Assembly: GCA_039917655.1 (NCBI GenBank)
Contig: JBDSJC010000083.1
Span: 1 to 20,359 of the forward strand
Source of the DNA: PNKC01 sp039917655
Lineage (GTDB): Bacteria > Chloroflexota > Dehalococcoidia > Tepidiformales > Tepidiformaceae
DNA length: 20,359 nucleotides
Reading direction: 5' to 3'
Part shown: positions 1 to 7,668 of the stretch, piece after piece
Layout: each line of letters opens with the position of its first letter
Numbering within the stretch: the first letter of the stretch is position 1
Made by a program: the position numbers and the translations under genes
Notes under the pieces: generated by a model
What the model was told of the DNA's origin: nothing
The model's database searches: none
The model's input: the letters and a program-made list of their open reading frames with translations, nothing else

Positions 1-75
1 GAAGGCGCCTTCGATCTGGTAGGCGGCGGTAGCGGTGCCCCACTGGAATCCATCGGGAAAGGGGTAAACGGTCAT
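1..75 (-). CDS. GH1 family beta-glucosidase, N-terminus only (partial)
   Basis: Only the first 25 codons are inside the window; the gene runs off the left edge. They read MTVYPFPDGFQWGTATAAYQ followed by IEGAF, which is the classic N-terminal signature of glycoside hydrolase family 1 (F-P-x-G-F-x-W-G-x-A-T-A-A-Y-Q-x-E-G-A). Family members are cytoplasmic retaining beta-glucosidases or beta-glycosidases that release terminal sugars from oligosaccharides and glycosides. The ATG is supported by a GGAGG ribosome-binding site 8 nt upstream on the minus strand. The start and the putative promoter are partly repeated about 3 kb to the right, beyond the ABC cassette. Family assignment is firm; substrate cannot be judged. 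Confidence 0.9.
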   Translation of the reverse strand, partial: MTVYPFPDGFQWGTATAAYQIEGAF

Positions 76-120
76 GGAAGCGGCCTCCAGCGGATGAACT
101 TGGATGGGGAGTCTACAGGA
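55..120. repeat. Direct repeat copy A: start and promoter region of the GH1 gene
   Basis: Positions 55-75 (codons 1-7 of the GH1 gene) match 3027-3047 at 20 of 21 bases. A second perfect 12-bp block, GAGTCTACAGGA, is at 109-120 here and at 3076-3087 in the other copy, in the same order and orientation; the spacing differs by 5 nt. The 12-bp block on the minus strand contains TAGACT, a -10-like hexamer. The two copies flank the three-gene ABC cassette. Confidence 0.8.
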
Positions 121-257
121 GTCGCCGTTAAACAATTAGGGGATTTGTCGAGCGGGCTCGCCGGCGCTGAAAGCGCACACACGGCGGCTCCGTCCGGCCG
201 ACGACCGCGGTATCACGGCCGCGTGACGAAGATTTACGCAATTTCCGTTGCGCAGTT

Positions 258-275
258 GGGCACTAGCTAGTGCCC
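258..275. promoter_or_regulatory. 18-bp perfect palindrome upstream of the ABC cassette (candidate operator)
   Basis: GGGCACTAGCTAGTGCCC is its own reverse complement over all 18 bases. It ends 43 bp before the ATPase start, in the divergent intergenic region between the GH1 gene and the ABC genes. A further half-site, GGCACTA, lies at 288-294, and a smaller inverted repeat (CGCAA, 6 nt, TTGCG) at 237-252. Such symmetry is typical of a dimeric repressor site (TetR, PadR or GntR class), but no regulator gene is adjacent and I cannot name the binder. It is not followed by a T-run, so a terminator is unlikely. Confidence 0.5.
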
Positions 276-318
276 CTTCCCGCGTAAGGCACTACCCAAG
301 CAAACTGACTGGAGAACG

Positions 319-1068
319 ATGAGCAAAGGCCTTCGGTTCGAAGATATTGAGTTCCGCTACCGGCGCGGATCCCCTCCGATCTTTCGGCGGTTTTCATTTG
401 ATACTGGCGAGGGCCGGTGCGTCTTGCTGGGACCTAACGGCGCCGGCAAGTCGACGCTGTTGGGAATCGGCGCCAACGCGTTGACCCCCAACCGGGGGTC
501 CGTCCGGCTGGATGGCCGCACACCTCGCGGCCGCCGCCAGACAAGCGCTTATCGCGCAGACGTTGGCTGGATGCCGCAGGTCGTGCGTCCGATTCCGGGA
601 CTGACAGCCCGCGAACAGGTGGCATACGCAGGATGGCTGAAAGGGATGTCCCGCGCGGAAGCCTGGGCCGCGGCTGACCCGGCCTTGGCGAGTGTGCAGC
701 TCACCGGGTTGGAGGGCCGGACGGTAACTTCATTGTCCGGCGGCCAACTAAGACGAGTCGGCCTTGCTCAGGTCTTGGTCCACCGCCCACGGGTGATGCT
801 TCTGGACGAGCCTACAGCGGGGTTGGACCCCGCCCAGAGGAGCCAGTTCCGGCTCATCCTTCGTGCGCTGGCACCAGATGTCTCTTTCCTGATATCGACG
901 CACCAGGTGGATGACCTGAACATGGCGTTCGAACGCGTTGCCGTTCTGAGCGGCGGGCGGATCGCTTTTGAAGGCGACATTGAGCAATTCCTTAATCTGG
1001 CGCCTCGCGATTCCAAGCACCCGGGAGAGGACGCCTATCTCCGTCTGATAGGCGGCGGCGAACATTGA
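319..1068 (+). CDS. ABC transporter ATP-binding protein
   Basis: This 249-aa cytoplasmic nucleotide-binding subunit should energise the membrane proteins encoded directly downstream. All landmarks are present: Walker A GPNGAGKST (residues 38-46), Q-loop near 87 (MPQ), signature LSGGQ (139-143), Walker B VMLLDE (159-164), D-loop GLDP and H-loop His195 (STHQ). The architecture (one ATPase with separate membrane proteins, no binding protein) is that of ABC-2-like exporters of drugs, lipids or peptides. The start is set by a GGAG ribosome-binding site 4 nt upstream. Its stop overlaps the next start. The substrate is unknown; the class call is secure. Confidence 0.93.
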   Translation: MSKGLRFEDIEFRYRRGSPPIFRRFSFDTGEGRCVLLGPNGAGKSTLLGIGANALTPNRGSVRLDGRTPRGRRQTSAYRADVGWMPQVVRPIPGLTAREQVAYAGWLKGMSRAEAWAAADPALASVQLTGLEGRTVTSLSGGQLRRVGLAQVLVHRPRVMLLDEPTAGLDPAQRSQFRLILRALAPDVSFLISTHQVDDLNMAFERVAVLSGGRIAFEGDIEQFLNLAPRDSKHPGEDAYLRLIGGGEH

Positions 1069-2345
1069 GACTGAGAACCACCGTGCGGACTAACTCTGCC
1101 GTCTGGGCGGCCCCGCTGGTCTTCTTCCTGGCGATGCGTTTCGTCGGCCAGCAATCCGCGGCTGAACAAGGGGGCCTTCCGCTGCCGGTCACCGCGGTTG
1201 GTCTGTGGGCCTTGGCGTTCGTTGGCCCAACTTGTGCCGCGAGCGCCGCCTGGGAAGCTGGCAGGCTTCGCCGAGGGGGCGTTCTAGCGACCCCGAATGT
1301 GCGCTCCCCGGCCACGGTGATGGTGCAGGCTCTGGTCCCGACGGTGGCTCTGGGCATCCTCGCCCTCGCCGCCGCGTTAGTGCTGCGGATTTATATGTCC
1401 GGTGGTTGGGTTCAGCCCGACTGGCGGATGTCGGCGGTCGCCGTGGTAGTGCTCATCAGTCATGTCTCCTTCGGGTTCGCGCTGGGGACCCGGGTCAGCG
1501 CGGTCGCGGCGGTTCCGGCTGCGCTCCTCTTACCTTTCCTTTGGATGATCGGCACACCGGCGGTTGATCCGCCGTGGGTCCGCCACTTGTCAGGAACCTG
1601 GAGTGAGTGTTGTCGGCTGCACGAAGAACTGGACCCATCCACGCTCCAAGCCCCACTGCTTCTTGCGGTCGGCGTCATAGCCGGGAGCGTCGTGGCGTTG
1701 AGCTGGCCGCTCCGGCAGCGGCGCGTGCTTTCGGTTGTGCTTTCGCTGCTTCCCGTGGCTATCGTTGTCCCACTTGCGGCGAGCCTCGTGAACGATCTCG
1801 GATACAAGCCTGTGCAGAGCCGGTCAAAGAGCGATCTTCAGTGCTCCGGAGCGAGCCCCGTGGTCATCTGCCTTTGGCCGGAAAACAGCAGTCAAAGCAG
1901 CGCTGTGCACGCAGTGGCCGATTCGCTGGCCGCGTATTGGGGTCCAATCGGCGTTCCCATCCCCGCAGGCTTCACGGAACAACGGCGCGAGCCCCTACCC
2001 GAGGGATTCAGGTCCTTCCGAATTCCCGCACGGTCGGCGAAGGGCAATATTGTCGCATCATTCTCGGTCGCGGTTGTCGGCGAGCCGCCAGCCTGCCCGG
2101 ATCGGGAGACAGGGCGAGCTCCGCATCTGGGGGGACGCGCTTACGCCGTCTTGGTCGCATTCCTGAGCCTCTCGGCGGGGTCACCCACCGAAGCTGTGGA
2201 AAGCCAATTTTCGCCGCGAGACTTTCAAGAGGCCACGAGAGCGTGCGCCCTGCCGGCCGCGAAACAGGCTCAGTGGTTCGCCCAAAACGCAGCGGCGTGG
2301 CACGCGTGTGACGTTGAGCCTGCACCCGCGAACGGCTTCGGATGA
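1065..2345 (+). CDS. ABC-cassette multi-pass membrane protein with large extracytoplasmic domain
   Basis: This 426-aa protein begins at a TTG that overlaps the ATPase stop (ATTGA), so it is translationally coupled. Hydrophobic segments fall near residues 12-28, 43-62, 88-108, 122-145, 150-163, 196-212 and 221-243. After the last of these comes a soluble stretch of roughly 180 residues with several Cys (for example SDLQCSGASPVVICLW) and no further clear membrane span. It resembles in layout the poorly described membrane proteins encoded beside ABC ATPases in actinobacteria; I recognise the context rather than a named family. The likely role is the permease, or part of it, of the upstream ATPase. 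No catalytic motif is visible. Confidence 0.75.
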   Translation: MRLRTTVRTNSAVWAAPLVFFLAMRFVGQQSAAEQGGLPLPVTAVGLWALAFVGPTCAASAAWEAGRLRRGGVLATPNVRSPATVMVQALVPTVALGILALAAALVLRIYMSGGWVQPDWRMSAVAVVVLISHVSFGFALGTRVSAVAAVPAALLLPFLWMIGTPAVDPPWVRHLSGTWSECCRLHEELDPSTLQAPLLLAVGVIAGSVVALSWPLRQRRVLSVVLSLLPVAIVVPLAASLVNDLGYKPVQSRSKSDLQCSGASPVVICLWPENSSQSSAVHAVADSLAAYWGPIGVPIPAGFTEQRREPLPEGFRSFRIPARSAKGNIVASFSVAVVGEPPACPDRETGRAPHLGGRAYAVLVAFLSLSAGSPTEAVESQFSPRDFQEATRACALPAAKQAQWFAQNAAAWHACDVEPAPANGFG

Positions 2346-2944
2346 GCTTGTGGCTCAAGGCCAGGCGCTGGCGAACAGCCATCGTGAATTTGGCGATCTT
2401 TGTGGCCGTCGTCGGTCTATCGGGCGATGCCTCGGTCCCGCTTCCCGCGCTCACCAACAGCGGCGGGCTCGGGATTCCTCTGGTGTTGCTCTCGCCCATG
2501 ATCGTCGTCGTGGGGACCGCCATCGGGATCGCCTCCGGTGAGTCGGAATTGGATGCCGTGGCCTGTCGTCCAATTTTGCTCCTGGACAACTGCTACGCGG
2601 CCGGGGCCGCGATGATCGGTGTGGGGGCCTGTGTTTGCTTATGGGCATTCGGGGATAGCGAGTTGACGCTAAGCGCGGGCCGGAACTTGCTCGGATTCTC
2701 GGGTTTGTACTTGGCCGGACGTGCCGCCCTCGGTTCGCAGGCCGCCCCGGCGGTACCCGGGTTCTATTTCGTCCTGGCGACTATATTCGGTCGAAGGCAA
2801 GGCCAAGAGGTGTTCGGGTGGGCGTGGGCGGTTTCGCGAGACGCGTCGCCGTCAACATGGCTCTGGGCTGGATCTATGCTTCTCCTCGGCCTTGCGCTGA
2901 GCCTACGGGGAAGGCGCCGCTTGTATTCCGGCCTCTCGGGATGA
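2342..2944 (+). CDS. Small multi-pass membrane protein, second membrane subunit of the ABC cassette
   Basis: The gene encodes 200 aa and starts with ATG in a 4-nt ATGA overlap with the preceding stop, so it belongs to the same translation-coupled unit. About five hydrophobic segments are visible, near residues 12-27, 43-65, 86-104, 117-131 and 172-188, with a basic C-terminus (LRGRRRLYSG). I do not recognise a family. Its position and membrane character suggest a second transmembrane half or accessory subunit of the exporter. No terminator is evident after its stop. Confidence 0.7.
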   Translation: MSLWLKARRWRTAIVNLAIFVAVVGLSGDASVPLPALTNSGGLGIPLVLLSPMIVVVGTAIGIASGESELDAVACRPILLLDNCYAAGAAMIGVGACVCLWAFGDSELTLSAGRNLLGFSGLYLAGRAALGSQAAPAVPGFYFVLATIFGRRQGQEVFGWAWAVSRDASPSTWLWAGSMLLLGLALSLRGRRRLYSGLSG

Positions 2945-3264
2945 AGGTGAATGACGACGACAACAAGGCAGGCGACGGGCTTCGCTCCCTGGTACTCGCC
3001 GCCACGTTCGGCTGTCATGGACGCGCGGGAAAGGGGTGAACGGTCATCGGTATCCTCGGCTTCAGATGCGAATGCGAGTCTACAGGATGGCTCGGCGACC
3101 GGGTTAGGCGGCGAGCAATGGAGGCGGCTCACAGTAGCGAACCGTCCGCACCTCGCGCGCGCCGGGATTCTTCCGTGGTTGCCGATTGTGACCAAAGTCA
3201 ATGCGAGGGGCCCCGCGGAGGCGGATACTGGAGTCAATACTTCGCAGTTTCGAGGAGGGAACCC
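2945..3264. other. 320-bp gene-free stretch after the ABC cassette
   Basis: No convincing coding region is present; open frames here lack ribosome-binding sites and family resemblance. The stretch contains the decayed copy of the GH1 start and promoter at 3015-3087. The remaining 177 bp to the hemerythrin gene include GGGGCCCC around 3206-3215 and, at the end, the strong GAGGAGG ribosome-binding site (3252-3258) of that gene. I see no RNA gene or clear terminator. Confidence 0.5.
3015..3087 (-). pseudogene. Remnant of a GH1 beta-glucosidase start (direct repeat copy B)
   Basis: Read on the minus strand from 3047, the sequence gives MTVHPFPARP and then a TGA stop at 3015-3017. The first seven residues match the intact GH1 start at the left edge (MTVYPFP) with one change. 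The GAGTCTACAGGA block upstream (3076-3087), which contains the -10-like hexamer, is also kept. Everything downstream of codon 7 is lost. This is either a leftover of a duplicated GH1 gene or a duplication made when the ABC cassette was inserted. Coordinates cover the residual reading frame plus the conserved upstream block. Confidence 0.7.
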
Positions 3265-3783
3265 ATGCCCAGCAAGATGCAGTCCCTGCACGACGAACAC
3301 AAGGAACTCTTTCCCCACGTAGACCAACTTCGCACCACGGCTGAAGGGATCACCGGCAATAATGCGCGCCTTCTCCGTGAGCAGATCGTCCCGAACGTCG
3401 AATTCCTGGCCGATCACCTGCTCATCCACGCTATGGCCGAGGACGAGGTCCTCTACCCTGCGGTGGAGAGGGCGATGAAGGCTCCCGGTGCTACGGCCAC
3501 AATGGCCCGCGAGCACGTTGAGGTGAAAAACCTGACCGAGGAACTGGCAGCACTTCTGGGCGCCATACCCCCTTCGGGGCCATCCGGCGCCCAGATCACT
3601 GACGCCAGGCGGCTGCTCTTTGGACTCTACGCCCTGGTTGGCTCGCACTTCGCAAAGGAAGAAGAGTTCTTCGTCCCCGCGCTGGAGGCCGCGCTTTCGC
3701 AGGCCGAAGCCGACAAGCTTTACAACGATATGGAGGAGGCTGCGGGACGTCTCCGCAAGCCTGCGGAGCCGTTGGCCGTCTAG
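3265..3783 (+). CDS. Hemerythrin-like HHE domain protein
   Basis: This is a 172-aa predicted four-helix-bundle protein with the metal-ligand pattern of the hemerythrin HHE family: H9/H12 (LHDEHKEL), H51 and H55 with acidic residues behind (DHLLIHAMAEDEVLYP), H84 (REHVEV), and H128 with E132 (SHFAKEEEFF). The fold usually holds a non-heme di-iron site that binds O2 or NO or handles iron. The protein is single-domain, cytoplasmic and without signal peptide. The ATG at 3265 is chosen because a strong GAGGAGG lies 6 nt upstream; the in-frame extension upstream has neither such a site nor family resemblance. It stands alone, so the physiological role (O2 or NO sensing, iron storage, redox) is open. 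Confidence 0.88.
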   Translation: MPSKMQSLHDEHKELFPHVDQLRTTAEGITGNNARLLREQIVPNVEFLADHLLIHAMAEDEVLYPAVERAMKAPGATATMAREHVEVKNLTEELAALLGAIPPSGPSGAQITDARRLLFGLYALVGSHFAKEEEFFVPALEAALSQAEADKLYNDMEEAAGRLRKPAEPLAV

Positions 3784-3933
3784 CCGGGGGCTCCAGGCAC
3801 TGAGCGGCATAGCCCGATTCTGCGGGAACAGGCGAGCCTGCGGGTAACTCGACCGCGTTATTCCGCATTGCCAGTAAACATCTTCGTCTTGCGGCGGTGT
3901 AAAGTAGCCGCATCTTCCGCACGGAGTCGCTCG

Positions 3934-4818
3934 ATGGCAGCTGTCAGTCAACTGGGGTACTTGGGATTGGGTGTGAAGGATGTGGATGCGTGGCGCGGTT
4001 ACGCGGAAACGGTGCTTGGCCTTCGCGCCGTCGAGGGCCGCGGTAACGGCGACCTGCTGCTCGGCATGGATGACCACCACCATCGCTTCACCCTCCACGA
4101 AGACGCTCGCGACGACGTCGCCTACATCGGCTGGCAGACCGAGAGCGCGCCGGAGATGGAGGCGATCGCAGCGCGCCTCGAAGCTGCGGGCGTAACCGTT
4201 ACGCACGGCTCGCGTGAGACTGCGGAGCGCCGTCACGCGGCCGGGCTGATCTCGTTCGCTGACCCGGACGGCCACGCAGTCGAGGTTTTTCACGGGCCAG
4301 AGATGGGCGGGGCTGCGTCCACAACCGGCGATAGCGGGTTCGTTGCTGGCCCCCAGGGGCTCGGTCACCTGGTGTTAGCGACTTCGGACATGGCGCGGGC
4401 GATGGAGTTCTACACATCCATGCTGGGGATGAAAGTGAGCGACTACGTCGCTGGGTCGATCGGCTCTCTCGGGTTCTTGCACTGCAACCCGCGGCATCAC
4501 AGCATCGCCTTCGTGCAGTTGGCGAATCCGAAAAAGCGGATCAACCACTTCATGCTCCAACGCGATTCGATCAACGACGTGGGCCGCACCTACGACTCAG
4601 TGCAAGAGGGCGTGGCGCAGTTGCTGGTGACCATGGGCCGCCACAGCAACGATGAGATGGTCTCGTTCTACATGGCCAACCCCTCCGGATTCGGCGTGGA
4701 GTATGGCTGGGGCGCGCGTGAAGTGGACGACTGTACCTGGCAGGTGCAGCAGTACGAATCGGGCAGTCTCTGGGGCCACAAGCCGGTGAAGCGTGGTGAC
4801 CCAACGCCACGGACCTGA
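3934..4818 (+). CDS. bphC: Extradiol ring-cleavage dioxygenase, BphC type (2,3-dihydroxybiphenyl 1,2-dioxygenase-like)
   Basis: The product is 294 aa, the normal length of two-domain type I extradiol dioxygenases. These enzymes use Fe(II) and O2 to open catechol-type rings next to the hydroxyls. Two VOC modules are seen (about 5-120 and 140-262). The iron ligands fall where expected: His145 (GLGHLVLAT), His205 (NHFMLQ) and Glu256 (GVEYGWG). Active-site residues His189 (NPRHHSIAF) and Tyr246 (MVSFYMANPSGF) are also present. The ATG at 3934 has GGAG 7 nt upstream; a longer in-frame start 66 nt earlier adds an unlike, arginine-rich tail. No other aromatic-degradation gene is adjacent, so the real substrate (biphenyl, steroid or other catechol) is unknown. 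Confidence 0.88.
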   Translation: MAAVSQLGYLGLGVKDVDAWRGYAETVLGLRAVEGRGNGDLLLGMDDHHHRFTLHEDARDDVAYIGWQTESAPEMEAIAARLEAAGVTVTHGSRETAERRHAAGLISFADPDGHAVEVFHGPEMGGAASTTGDSGFVAGPQGLGHLVLATSDMARAMEFYTSMLGMKVSDYVAGSIGSLGFLHCNPRHHSIAFVQLANPKKRINHFMLQRDSINDVGRTYDSVQEGVAQLLVTMGRHSNDEMVSFYMANPSGFGVEYGWGAREVDDCTWQVQQYESGSLWGHKPVKRGDPTPRT

Positions 4819-4892
4819 CGGTCTGAGGATCCTGCAGGCAGGCGCGCACCTTGGCCACGCCGCTTGTCCGTCAGCGTGCGGCGCACGTCCAA

Positions 4893-4915
4893 AAGGGCGC
4901 CCATGGGGCGCCCTT
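4893..4915 (-). terminator. Hairpin terminator between converging genes
   Basis: A perfect 10-bp stem (AAGGGCGCCC / GGGCGCCCTT) with a 3-nt loop lies between the dioxygenase stop and the SRPBCC stop. On the minus strand the stem ends in TTTT, so it best fits termination of the leftward SRPBCC gene. On the plus strand the T-run is shorter, but it may work both ways. Confidence 0.75.
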
Positions 4916-4958
4916 CGAGGTCGCTCGGGGAGTAAGCTTGTCTACCCGAAGCCAGGCA

Positions 4959-5423
4959 TTACTCGTCGGAGCTGTGCTTGATCTCTCCTCGCCAGGCGCC
5001 ACTCTCTGCGCCGCGCTCCTCGATATACTCCTTGAAGCGGCCAAGGTCGCCTTCGACGCGACGGGAGACGAAGCCCAGCTTGTCGCCGATGGTTTCCACA
5101 AATCCTTCCGGACCGTAGTCCATCTGGAGCGTCACCCGCGTCTTTTCGGCCTCGAGGAAGTGAAAGGTGACCACACCGGCATGGTCAGCGCCGGTTGTGC
5201 TGCGCCATGCCACGCGCTTGTCTGGGATCTGCTCGGAGATCTCGGCGTCCCACTCTTCGGTCTTGCCAGCGATCTTCGCACACCAGTGCAGCTGCTTCTC
5301 GCCCATCTGTTCCACGGATTCGACGCCTTCCATGAACTGTGGGAACTCTTCGAACTGCGTCCACTGGTTGTAAACCGAGCGCACCGGGACGTTTACGTCT
5401 ATCGACTTTTCGATGGTTGCCAT
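4959..5423 (-). CDS. SRPBCC family protein (cyclase/dehydrase, polyketide_cyc type)
   Basis: This 154-aa protein of the START-like fold begins MATIEKSIDVNVPVRSVYNQ, followed by WTQFEEFPQFM, the typical opening of cyclase/dehydrase-type SRPBCC proteins (IEKSIEVNVPVRTVYDQWTQFEEFP). The fold forms a hydrophobic pocket for lipid or polyketide ligands; the molecular role of these stand-alone members is unknown. The C-terminal half (DKLGFVSRRVEGDLGRFKEYIEE) is the usual closing helix. A minus-strand AGGAG ribosome-binding site lies about 6 nt before the ATG. A hairpin terminator follows the stop. It stands as a single gene. Confidence 0.88.
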   Translation of the reverse strand: MATIEKSIDVNVPVRSVYNQWTQFEEFPQFMEGVESVEQMGEKQLHWCAKIAGKTEEWDAEISEQIPDKRVAWRSTTGADHAGVVTFHFLEAEKTRVTLQMDYGPEGFVETIGDKLGFVSRRVEGDLGRFKEYIEERGAESGAWRGEIKHSSDE

Positions 5424-5654
5424 TTGTTCTCCTGGTCGGCGGACGGCCCCCGCCGGATGTTGGTTTTAAGAGTCCGGCAACGCGCAGAGAAGGCAACGCG
5501 GCATCGGATCTGACCGTTCTCCCATGGTGCGGCCGTGACCACTACGCCGCTGTCAACAAGCGACCAACGAAGTTTCATTTCCGCAACAGATACACTGCCA
5601 TCGACCAGTTGTGTGGATGCTTACAGGAGGGGCGGCCCCTAAACGAGGGACAGT

Positions 5655-6512
5655 TCAGCCGACCTCGGCCTTGTAGCGCTTGATCGCCTCGATGTGGTCC
5701 TGTGGGCTGATAAGGCCGGCGTTCATCGTGCGCACGCAGATGTAATCGGCGCCGAGGTCGCGCCAGGATTGAGCGTGGGCGGCCCACTTGTCTTCGCCCG
5801 CCGAAAGGCTGACCTGGGCTTCGATCCCGAAGGAGGAGCGGTCGCGGCCGTTCTCGGCGAGGTATTCGTCCAGGCGGGCGAGAGCCGCTTTTCCGGCATC
5901 ATTGGGGGCGAACTGCGGGATCATGCCATCGCCGATACGCGCCGCCCGCTTCATCACGCGCTCATCGGAGCCGCCGAACCAGATCGGGATCTGGCGGCCG
6001 GGGAGCGGCTTGATGCTCGCCCGGTCGATGCGGTGCCACTGGCCGGTGTAATCGACCAACTCTTCGCCCCAGAGCTTGCGCAGCACCTCTACCTGCTCTT
6101 CCTGGCGCTTACCCCGGTTGTGAAAATCTTCGCCGAGCGCGTCGTACTCCACGTAGTTCCAGCCGGTGCCGATGCCCAGCCGAAGCCGCCCGCCAGAGAG
6201 GATATCGATCTCCGCCGCCTGCTTTGCAACCAGCGCGGTCTGCCGTTGGGGGAGGATGATGATGCCGGTTACCAGGCCGAGCGTCTTGGTCACACCGGCG
6301 AGGTAGCCAAACAACACGAACGGCTCATGGAACGAAGTTTCGTGAGTGTACGGGCCGGTGAGCCGCGGCTCGCGGTCCGGGTGCGCCCCGAGCACATGGT
6401 CGTAGGCGAGCAGGTGAGAATAGCCGAGGCCTTCGGCGGCCTGCGCAAAGTCCCGGATGACTGAGGGATCGTTACCGATCTCACTTTGGGGGAACACGAC
6501 GCCGATCTGCAT
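5655..6512 (-). CDS. LLM class F420-dependent oxidoreductase
   Basis: This 285-aa protein has the luciferase-like monooxygenase TIM-barrel pattern: MQIGVVFPQSEIG at the start, GYSHLLAYDHVLG (30-42), LGLVTGIIILPQRQTALVAK (78-97), LSGGRLRLGIGTGWNYVEYDALG (105-127) and PIWFGGSDERVMKRAARIGDG. The ALVAK and GIGTGWN motifs are characteristic of the F420-using branch rather than FMN luciferases. Such enzymes move hydride between F420 and an organic substrate, in the cytoplasm. The start has a GAGGAG site about 6 nt upstream on the minus strand. It is followed on the left by a gap of 231 bp with no gene. With the Ddn-like gene near 17449 it implies an F420-making host. The substrate is unknown. Confidence 0.87.
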   Translation of the reverse strand: MQIGVVFPQSEIGNDPSVIRDFAQAAEGLGYSHLLAYDHVLGAHPDREPRLTGPYTHETSFHEPFVLFGYLAGVTKTLGLVTGIIILPQRQTALVAKQAAEIDILSGGRLRLGIGTGWNYVEYDALGEDFHNRGKRQEEQVEVLRKLWGEELVDYTGQWHRIDRASIKPLPGRQIPIWFGGSDERVMKRAARIGDGMIPQFAPNDAGKAALARLDEYLAENGRDRSSFGIEAQVSLSAGEDKWAAHAQSWRDLGADYICVRTMNAGLISPQDHIEAIKRYKAEVG

Positions 6513-6590
6513 GGATACTCCTCTGGCGACCCTACTCGTGGCGGCCGGGAACAGCTTACCGCGCGGGGGCGTACTCCACCGGCAGCCGTT

Positions 6591-7661
6591 TTACGTGACG
6601 CCGCGGAGCCTGGGGTCCGCCGCCGCGTCGGCCGTCTGCAGGGCGAAGCGGACGAGGTTTTCGGTGCGCTCGCCATAGCCTTCGAACCCCTCACCGACCG
6701 TCTCCCCGGCGAGGAAGCGGGCGTGGATCCCCTCGGTAATTACGGCCAGCTTGTAAAACGCGAGCACCTGGTAGAACTCGATGTCGCTCACGTCACGGCC
6801 GCTCAGCTTTCCGTAATACTGAACGAGCTCGGCGCGAGTGAAAAAGCCCGGCGCCGTGGTCACCGAGGAGGTGGGCCGGGCGAGGTTGTAGTCCGGGTCG
6901 TCGCCCGGTTCACCCCAGTAGCCGAGCGTGTAGCCGAGGTCCGAGAGCGGGTCTCCGAGGGTGCACATCTCCCAATCGAGGACAGCGACCACACGGCCCG
7001 GGTCGTCCGCGGCGAGCATCATGTTCCCGAGGCGGTAGTCGCCGTGCACGATCGTCGGCGATGGAGAATCGGGGATCGCGTTCTTCAGGCGGCGAATGAC
7101 CTCCTGAATCTCCGGGATCGGACGCGTCTCGGAGCGGCCCCACTGTTCGCTCCAGCGGCGCACCTGGCGTTCAAGATAACCTTCCGGCCGGCCGAAATCA
7201 CCGAGCCCGACAGCGTTGTAATCCACTGCGTGGAGCTTGACCAGCGTTTCGACAAGGCCCCGGCACATCGCCGCGCGCTCCTCGAAGGTTGTCGCGTAGC
7301 CGTCTGGGATCGACTCAGCGATGATCACGCCTTCGCGGTACTCCATCACGTAGAACGGGGCGCCGTTCACATTCAAATCTTCGCAGAGCGCAATCGTCCG
7401 GGGCGCCGGCACATCTGTCTCGGCAAGGGCGGAGAGGACGCGGAACTCTCGCCCCATGTCGTGCGCCGTAGGGAGCACATGGCCAAGCGGCGGCCGGCGC
7501 AGCACCCAAGACGTTTCGGGCGATGACACCTTATAGGTGAGGTTCGAACGCCCCCCGCTGATCAGCGAAATCGTCAGGGAGGACGCGCCACCGGGCACGT
7601 GCTCGGCGAAGTACTTGGAGACGCCTTCGTAGTTGATGCCCGCGGGCACGGTAGGTTCCAT
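6591..7661 (-). CDS. APH-family phosphotransferase (acyl-CoA dehydrogenase-associated type)
   Basis: This 356-aa protein has an aminoglycoside-phosphotransferase/choline-kinase fold. Visible motifs are the ATP-binding GGRSNLTYKV (36-45), VLRRPP (53-58), the catalytic HGDYRLGNMM (206-215) and the metal-binding LDWEMCTLGDPLSDLGY (228-244). The last is typical of the subgroup related to the N-terminal kinase domain of ACAD10/ACAD11, often linked to fatty-acid or hydroxyacyl-CoA metabolism. Antibiotic resistance is not implied. It lies 78 bp upstream of the LLM gene on the same strand and may be co-transcribed with it. No Shine-Dalgarno is seen; instead TATACT lies 7 nt before the ATG, which suggests a leaderless message. 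Confidence 0.88.
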   Translation of the reverse strand: MEPTVPAGINYEGVSKYFAEHVPGGASSLTISLISGGRSNLTYKVSSPETSWVLRRPPLGHVLPTAHDMGREFRVLSALAETDVPAPRTIALCEDLNVNGAPFYVMEYREGVIIAESIPDGYATTFEERAAMCRGLVETLVKLHAVDYNAVGLGDFGRPEGYLERQVRRWSEQWGRSETRPIPEIQEVIRRLKNAIPDSPSPTIVHGDYRLGNMMLAADDPGRVVAVLDWEMCTLGDPLSDLGYTLGYWGEPGDDPDYNLARPTSSVTTAPGFFTRAELVQYYGKLSGRDVSDIEFYQVLAFYKLAVITEGIHARFLAGETVGEGFEGYGERTENLVRFALQTADAAADPRLRGVT

Positions 7662-7668
7662 GCCCCGG

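Noticed and set aside
3185..3202. ATTG...CAAT symmetry upstream of the hemerythrin gene as an FNR/CRP box
   Set aside because: Only the outer four bases are symmetric and the spacing does not fit TTGAT-N4-ATCAA or the CRP consensus.
2764..4368. Long minus-strand open frame of 534 codons across the ABC end, hemerythrin and dioxygenase genes
   Set aside because: It is a high-GC shadow: it crosses three well-supported plus-strand features, has no family motif and no ribosome-binding site.
5628..5640. AGGGG-CGG-CCCCT hairpin as terminator of the LLM gene
   Set aside because: The stem is only 5 bp and no T-run follows on the minus strand. The 231-bp gap around it (5424-5654) shows no other convincing feature.
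6591..7661. Aminoglycoside resistance kinase
   Set aside because: The fold is shared, but the DWEMCTLGDPLSDLGY segment is typical of the ACAD10/11-related subgroup, and no resistance context is visible.
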